From assembly GCA_035444405.1 (NCBI GenBank), contig DAOMOP010000018.1, positions 1 through 33,200 of the forward strand: a stretch of DNA of 33,200 nt, given 5' to 3'. The notes beneath the pieces were generated by a model. It was not told the origin of the DNA. It was given only the letters and a program-made list of their open reading frames with translations, and did no database searches. Below are positions 30,138 through 33,200 of this stretch, piece by piece; position 1 is the first letter of the stretch, and every line of letters begins with the position of its first letter. Source of the stretch: DAOMOP01 sp035444405 (GTDB lineage: Bacteria > Pseudomonadota > Gammaproteobacteria > Burkholderiales > Rhodocyclaceae). Position numbers and translations under genes: made by a program.

Positions 30138-33104
30138 ATGGCGGACGGCGGCGGCAGTAAGGAAGATCAGTGGGTATTGGCGCCAGCCGAACGCGAACTG
30201 GTGATGACCAAAAACCGGGCGAACCGGTTGGGCTTTGCCATCCTGCTGACCTTCTTCCGCGATCGCGGCCGTTTTCCGCGCGACGAAACCGAAGTCGAGG
30301 TACAGGGCATAGCCGCGCTCGCCAAACAACTCGACGCACCCGCGCCCATCGATGGCGAAGCCTTCCTCACGGGCCGCACTGCCGAGCGGCTGCGCGGCGA
30401 AATCCGCGTGCGTTTCGGCTTCCGCGAAGCGACGGTAGCCGATGCCGAGATGCTGACGGAGTGGCTGCGTGATCATGTTGCCGGAGAAGTTGGCGGTGAC
30501 ATTGAGCCGATGATCGAGCGGCTGGAAGGACGTTGCCGCGAACTCGCCATCGAGCCGCCGAAACCAGACCGGATGGAGCGCATCGCGCGCAGTGCGTTGC
30601 GCTCCCACGAAGACCGCTTCCATAGCTGCGTGTATGGGCGGCTGCCGCCCGCGACTCGCGAACGCCTGGATGCCTTGCTGCGCCCAGAAGAATCGGGCCA
30701 CGGGGAGAGCGCCGTTGAAGATGCTCAAGGCGAAGCCGCAGGCAACGCGCCGGCCGTCTTGCTGAAACTGCGCGGCAGTCCCGGCCGCCCAAGCCTTGCC
30801 AGCATGCAGGATGAGTTGGCGAAGCTCGAACTGATCCGGGGGATCGAGCTGTCTGCCGATCTGTTCGACCGGACTTCGCCGCGTGACCTGGAGCGCTGCC
30901 GCCAGCGTGTGTCGGTCGAGGTTCCCCGCGACCTGCGCCGACATCCCGATGCAGCGCGCCTCACCTGGCTGGCCGCTTTCGTCCACCTGCGCGCCCGCAG
31001 CCTGACCGACGACCTGGTGGACTTGCTGATCGAGACCATCCACCAGATCGGCGCGCGTGCCGAACGCAAGGTCGAACGCGAACTGCTGGAGGACCTCAAG
31101 CGCGTGTCCGGCAAGCAGAACCTGCTGTTCAATCTGGCCGACGCCACCTTGGCCCAGCCGGACGGCGTGGTGCGCGACGTGGTGTTTCCAGTGGTCGGCG
31201 AGCAGACGCTGCGCGATCTGGTCAAGGAGTGGAAGGCCACCGGCCCGACCTACCGCATCACGCTGCGCACTGTGATCCGCAATTCGTACCAGGGCCACTA
31301 CCGGCGCATAGTACCGACCTTGCTGGCCGCGCTGGTATTCCGCTCCAACAACGACCGCCACCGCCCGGTGATGGACGCGCTCGCACTGGTGAAGCGCTTT
31401 GCCGACACCAAGGTGCATACCTTCCCAGCCGACATCGAGGTGCCGCTCGATGGCGTGGTACGTGGCCTGTGGCGAGAAGCCGTCATGGAGACGGACGCCG
31501 CCGGCCGGGATCGGGTCAACCGCGTCACCTATGAAATCGCCGTGCTGGAAGCCCTGCGCGAGCGGCTGCGCTGCAAGGAAATCTGGGTGGTCGGCGCGAA
31601 CCGCTACCGCAACCCCGACGACGATCTGCCGGCTGACTTCGAGCAAAACCGCGAGGACTACTACCGGGCGCTGAACCTGCCTCTCGATGTGGAGCGCTTC
31701 ATCGCCGACTTGCAGGCCGAAATGCGCGCGGCGCTGTCCACCTTCGACGCTGGCTTGAAGAAGAATCCATCCGTCCGGCTGAGCAGCAAGGGCGGTGGCT
31801 GGATCACGCTGACGCCGCTCGATGCGCAACTCGATCCCCCCAATCTGACCGCGCTAAAGGCCGAACTCAATGTCCTCTGGCCGATGACCAGCCTGCTCGA
31901 TATGGTCAAGGAAACCGATCTGCGGTTGAGCTTTACCGATGCCCTGAAAAGCCCGACCTCCTACGAGTCGATGGATCGCTCGGTGTTGCAGCCGCGCCTG
32001 CTCCTGTGTCTGCACGGCCTGGGCACCAATGCAGGCTTGCAGCGCATGGCCGGGCTGGATTCCGGCACCACGGCGCGCGACCTGGCCTATGTGCGCCGCC
32101 GTTACATCAGCGTGGACGCGATGCGCCGCGCGATTGCCATCGTCGCAGACGGCACGCTGCAAGCCCGCAACCCGGCGATCTGGGGTAGCGCCACCACCGC
32201 TTGCGCGTCGGACTCGAAACACTTCGGCGCGTGGGATCAGAACCTCACCACGCAATGGCACGTCCGCTACGGCGGGCGCGGCGTGATGATCTACTGGCAT
32301 GTCGAGCGCAGCTCGCTGTGCATCCATTCGCAGCTCAAGTCGCCGTCGTCGTCGGAGGTGGCGTCGATGATCGAGGGCGTGATCCACCATTGCACCGAGA
32401 TGGAGGTGGATCGGCAGTATGTCGATTCGCACGGCCAGAGCACGGTGGCGTTCGCCTTCTGCCGCCTGCTGGGCTTCCAGTTGCTGCCACGGCTGAAGGC
32501 CATCCACTCACAGAAGCTGTACCGGCCAGAGACCGGCAAGGCCGACGCCTACGCGAACCTGCAACAGATTCTGACCAAGCCCATCGACTGGGACTCGGTG
32601 CGGCAACAGTACGACCAGATGGTCAAGTACGCTACCGCGCTGCGCCTGGGGACAGCGGACACCGAAGCCATCCTGCGCCGCTTCACCAAGAAGAACGTGC
32701 AGCACCCGACCTATAAGGCATTCGCTGAGTTGGGCAAGGCGATCAAGACTATCTTCCTGTGCCGCTACCTGCACGACGAGGCGTTGCGCCGGGAAATCAA
32801 CGAGGGGCTGAACGTAGTCGAGCAGTGGAACGGCGCGACCGACTTCGTGTTCTTCGCCCGCCGGGGCGAGATGGCGAGCAACCGCCGCGAGGATCACGAG
32901 GTCAGCATGCTCGCGCTGCACTTGATCCAGAACTGTATGGTCTACATCAACACGCTGATGATCCAGAAGGTCTTGGCCCTGCCGCATTGGCAGGGCAGGT
33001 TCACACCACGCGACTACGCCGCCCTGACGCCGCTGATCTGGGAACACGTCAACCCGTATGGTCGGTTCGATCTCGATATGAACACCCGGCTCGACCTACC
33101 GTGA
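30138..33104 (+). CDS. tnpA: Tn3-family transposase
   Basis: A full-length 988-residue Tn3 transposase that moves the element by replicative transposition. The N-terminal part (from ELVMTKNRANRLGFAILLTF) is the DNA-binding DUF4158-like domain. The C-terminal DDE domain has Asp692 in ACASDSKHFGAWDQN, Asp763 in YVDSHGQSTVAF, and the third acidic residue in the segment NEGLNVVEQWNGA (about 889-895). AGGAG precedes the ATG at 30138. No frameshift or stop interrupts it, so it is likely functional. The 38-base terminal repeat expected shortly after tnpA is not apparent within the 96 bases that remain. Confidence 0.97.
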   Translation: MADGGGSKEDQWVLAPAERELVMTKNRANRLGFAILLTFFRDRGRFPRDETEVEVQGIAALAKQLDAPAPIDGEAFLTGRTAERLRGEIRVRFGFREATVADAEMLTEWLRDHVAGEVGGDIEPMIERLEGRCRELAIEPPKPDRMERIARSALRSHEDRFHSCVYGRLPPATRERLDALLRPEESGHGESAVEDAQGEAAGNAPAVLLKLRGSPGRPSLASMQDELAKLELIRGIELSADLFDRTSPRDLERCRQRVSVEVPRDLRRHPDAARLTWLAAFVHLRARSLTDDLVDLLIETIHQIGARAERKVERELLEDLKRVSGKQNLLFNLADATLAQPDGVVRDVVFPVVGEQTLRDLVKEWKATGPTYRITLRTVIRNSYQGHYRRIVPTLLAALVFRSNNDRHRPVMDALALVKRFADTKVHTFPADIEVPLDGVVRGLWREAVMETDAAGRDRVNRVTYEIAVLEALRERLRCKEIWVVGANRYRNPDDDLPADFEQNREDYYRALNLPLDVERFIADLQAEMRAALSTFDAGLKKNPSVRLSSKGGGWITLTPLDAQLDPPNLTALKAELNVLWPMTSLLDMVKETDLRLSFTDALKSPTSYESMDRSVLQPRLLLCLHGLGTNAGLQRMAGLDSGTTARDLAYVRRRYISVDAMRRAIAIVADGTLQARNPAIWGSATTACASDSKHFGAWDQNLTTQWHVRYGGRGVMIYWHVERSSLCIHSQLKSPSSSEVASMIEGVIHHCTEMEVDRQYVDSHGQSTVAFAFCRLLGFQLLPRLKAIHSQKLYRPETGKADAYANLQQILTKPIDWDSVRQQYDQMVKYATALRLGTADTEAILRRFTKKNVQHPTYKAFAELGKAIKTIFLCRYLHDEALRREINEGLNVVEQWNGATDFVFFARRGEMASNRREDHEVSMLALHLIQNCMVYINTLMIQKVLALPHWQGRFTPRDYAALTPLIWEHVNPYGRFDLDMNTRLDLP

Positions 33105-33200
33105 TCGAAATGGCGGCTGGTGACACGACTGCTTGCTCTACCCCTACCGGATGCGGCATCGTCACCTTCAGCCCGCGCGCCTGCACCTGCGGATCGGCGA
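33101..33200 (+). CDS. Possible start of a further gene after tnpA (partial)
   Basis: A GTG at 33101 overlaps the tnpA stop (GTGA), and its frame stays open to the window end, 33 codons, with an internal ATG at 33110. It begins MIEMAAGDTTACSTPTGCGI. A Cys-rich start is seen but no family. The open stretch is short enough to be chance. Confidence 0.25.
   Translation, partial: MIEMAAGDTTACSTPTGCGIVTFSPRACTCGSA

Noticed and set aside
28690..33144. Possible transposon ends: AAGCAGTC at about 28699 on the plus strand and its complement near 33127-33134, the latter preceded by GGGG when read inward from 33144.
   Set aside because: After the 8 shared bases the match needs gaps, and neither side shows the conserved inner end (ACGNTAAG-like) of Tn3 repeats. 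It is probably chance.

Overview
The window looks like accessory DNA of a high-GC betaproteobacterium, most like the aromatic-degrading Rhodocyclales (Azoarcus, Aromatoleum, Thauera). That placement is an inference from gene content and protein style; there is no rRNA or housekeeping marker to prove it. Four blocks can be told apart.

Block 1 (1-4740) is a replicon backbone plus a restriction-modification locus. On the minus strand run a ParA ATPase, a ribbon-helix-helix (RHH) DNA-binding protein and the first 36 codons of a RepA-type replication initiator, so the DNA is probably part of a plasmid or of an integrative element with a plasmid-like maintenance module. Next to it lie an unclassified PD-(D/E)xK nuclease, a convergent m5C DNA methyltransferase, a Vsr mismatch endonuclease and two unknown genes. 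Three blocks of 11-bp iterons with core GATATC sit before parA, between parA and the RHH gene, and before the operon that contains vsr and the methyltransferase. They suggest that one RHH protein controls both partition and restriction-modification genes.

Block 2 (4740-8260) is a low-density accessory stretch: a decayed gene, an HTH protein behind two palindromes, a DUF4258-like small protein, a uracil-DNA-glycosylase-like protein, a small membrane protein, and a non-coding region with a composite two-part repeat flanked by two copies of a TTGGACAG inverted repeat.

Block 3 (8262-28599) is a complete catabolic island for an unidentified organic acid. Divergent from an IclR regulator, the minus-strand operon encodes an acyl-CoA dehydrogenase, an acyl-CoA ligase, a five-part branched-chain-type ABC importer, a thioesterase, ETF beta and alpha, an MFS exporter and ETF:ubiquinone oxidoreductase. 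The plus-strand operon encodes enoyl-CoA hydratase, 3-hydroxyacyl-CoA dehydrogenase, thiolase, a class III CoA-transferase, a second crotonase and a nitronate-monooxygenase-like flavoprotein. Together they can import an acid, activate it to a CoA ester, carry out one or more beta-oxidation rounds and pass the electrons to quinone. No ring reductase or ring oxygenase is present, so ring attack, if any, happens elsewhere.

Block 4 (about 28600-33200) is a Tn3-family transposon with a ParE/RelE-type toxin and RHH antitoxin, a res-like region, a serine resolvase and a 988-residue transposase. Its terminal inverted repeats could not be identified. An open frame continues past tnpA to the window edge.
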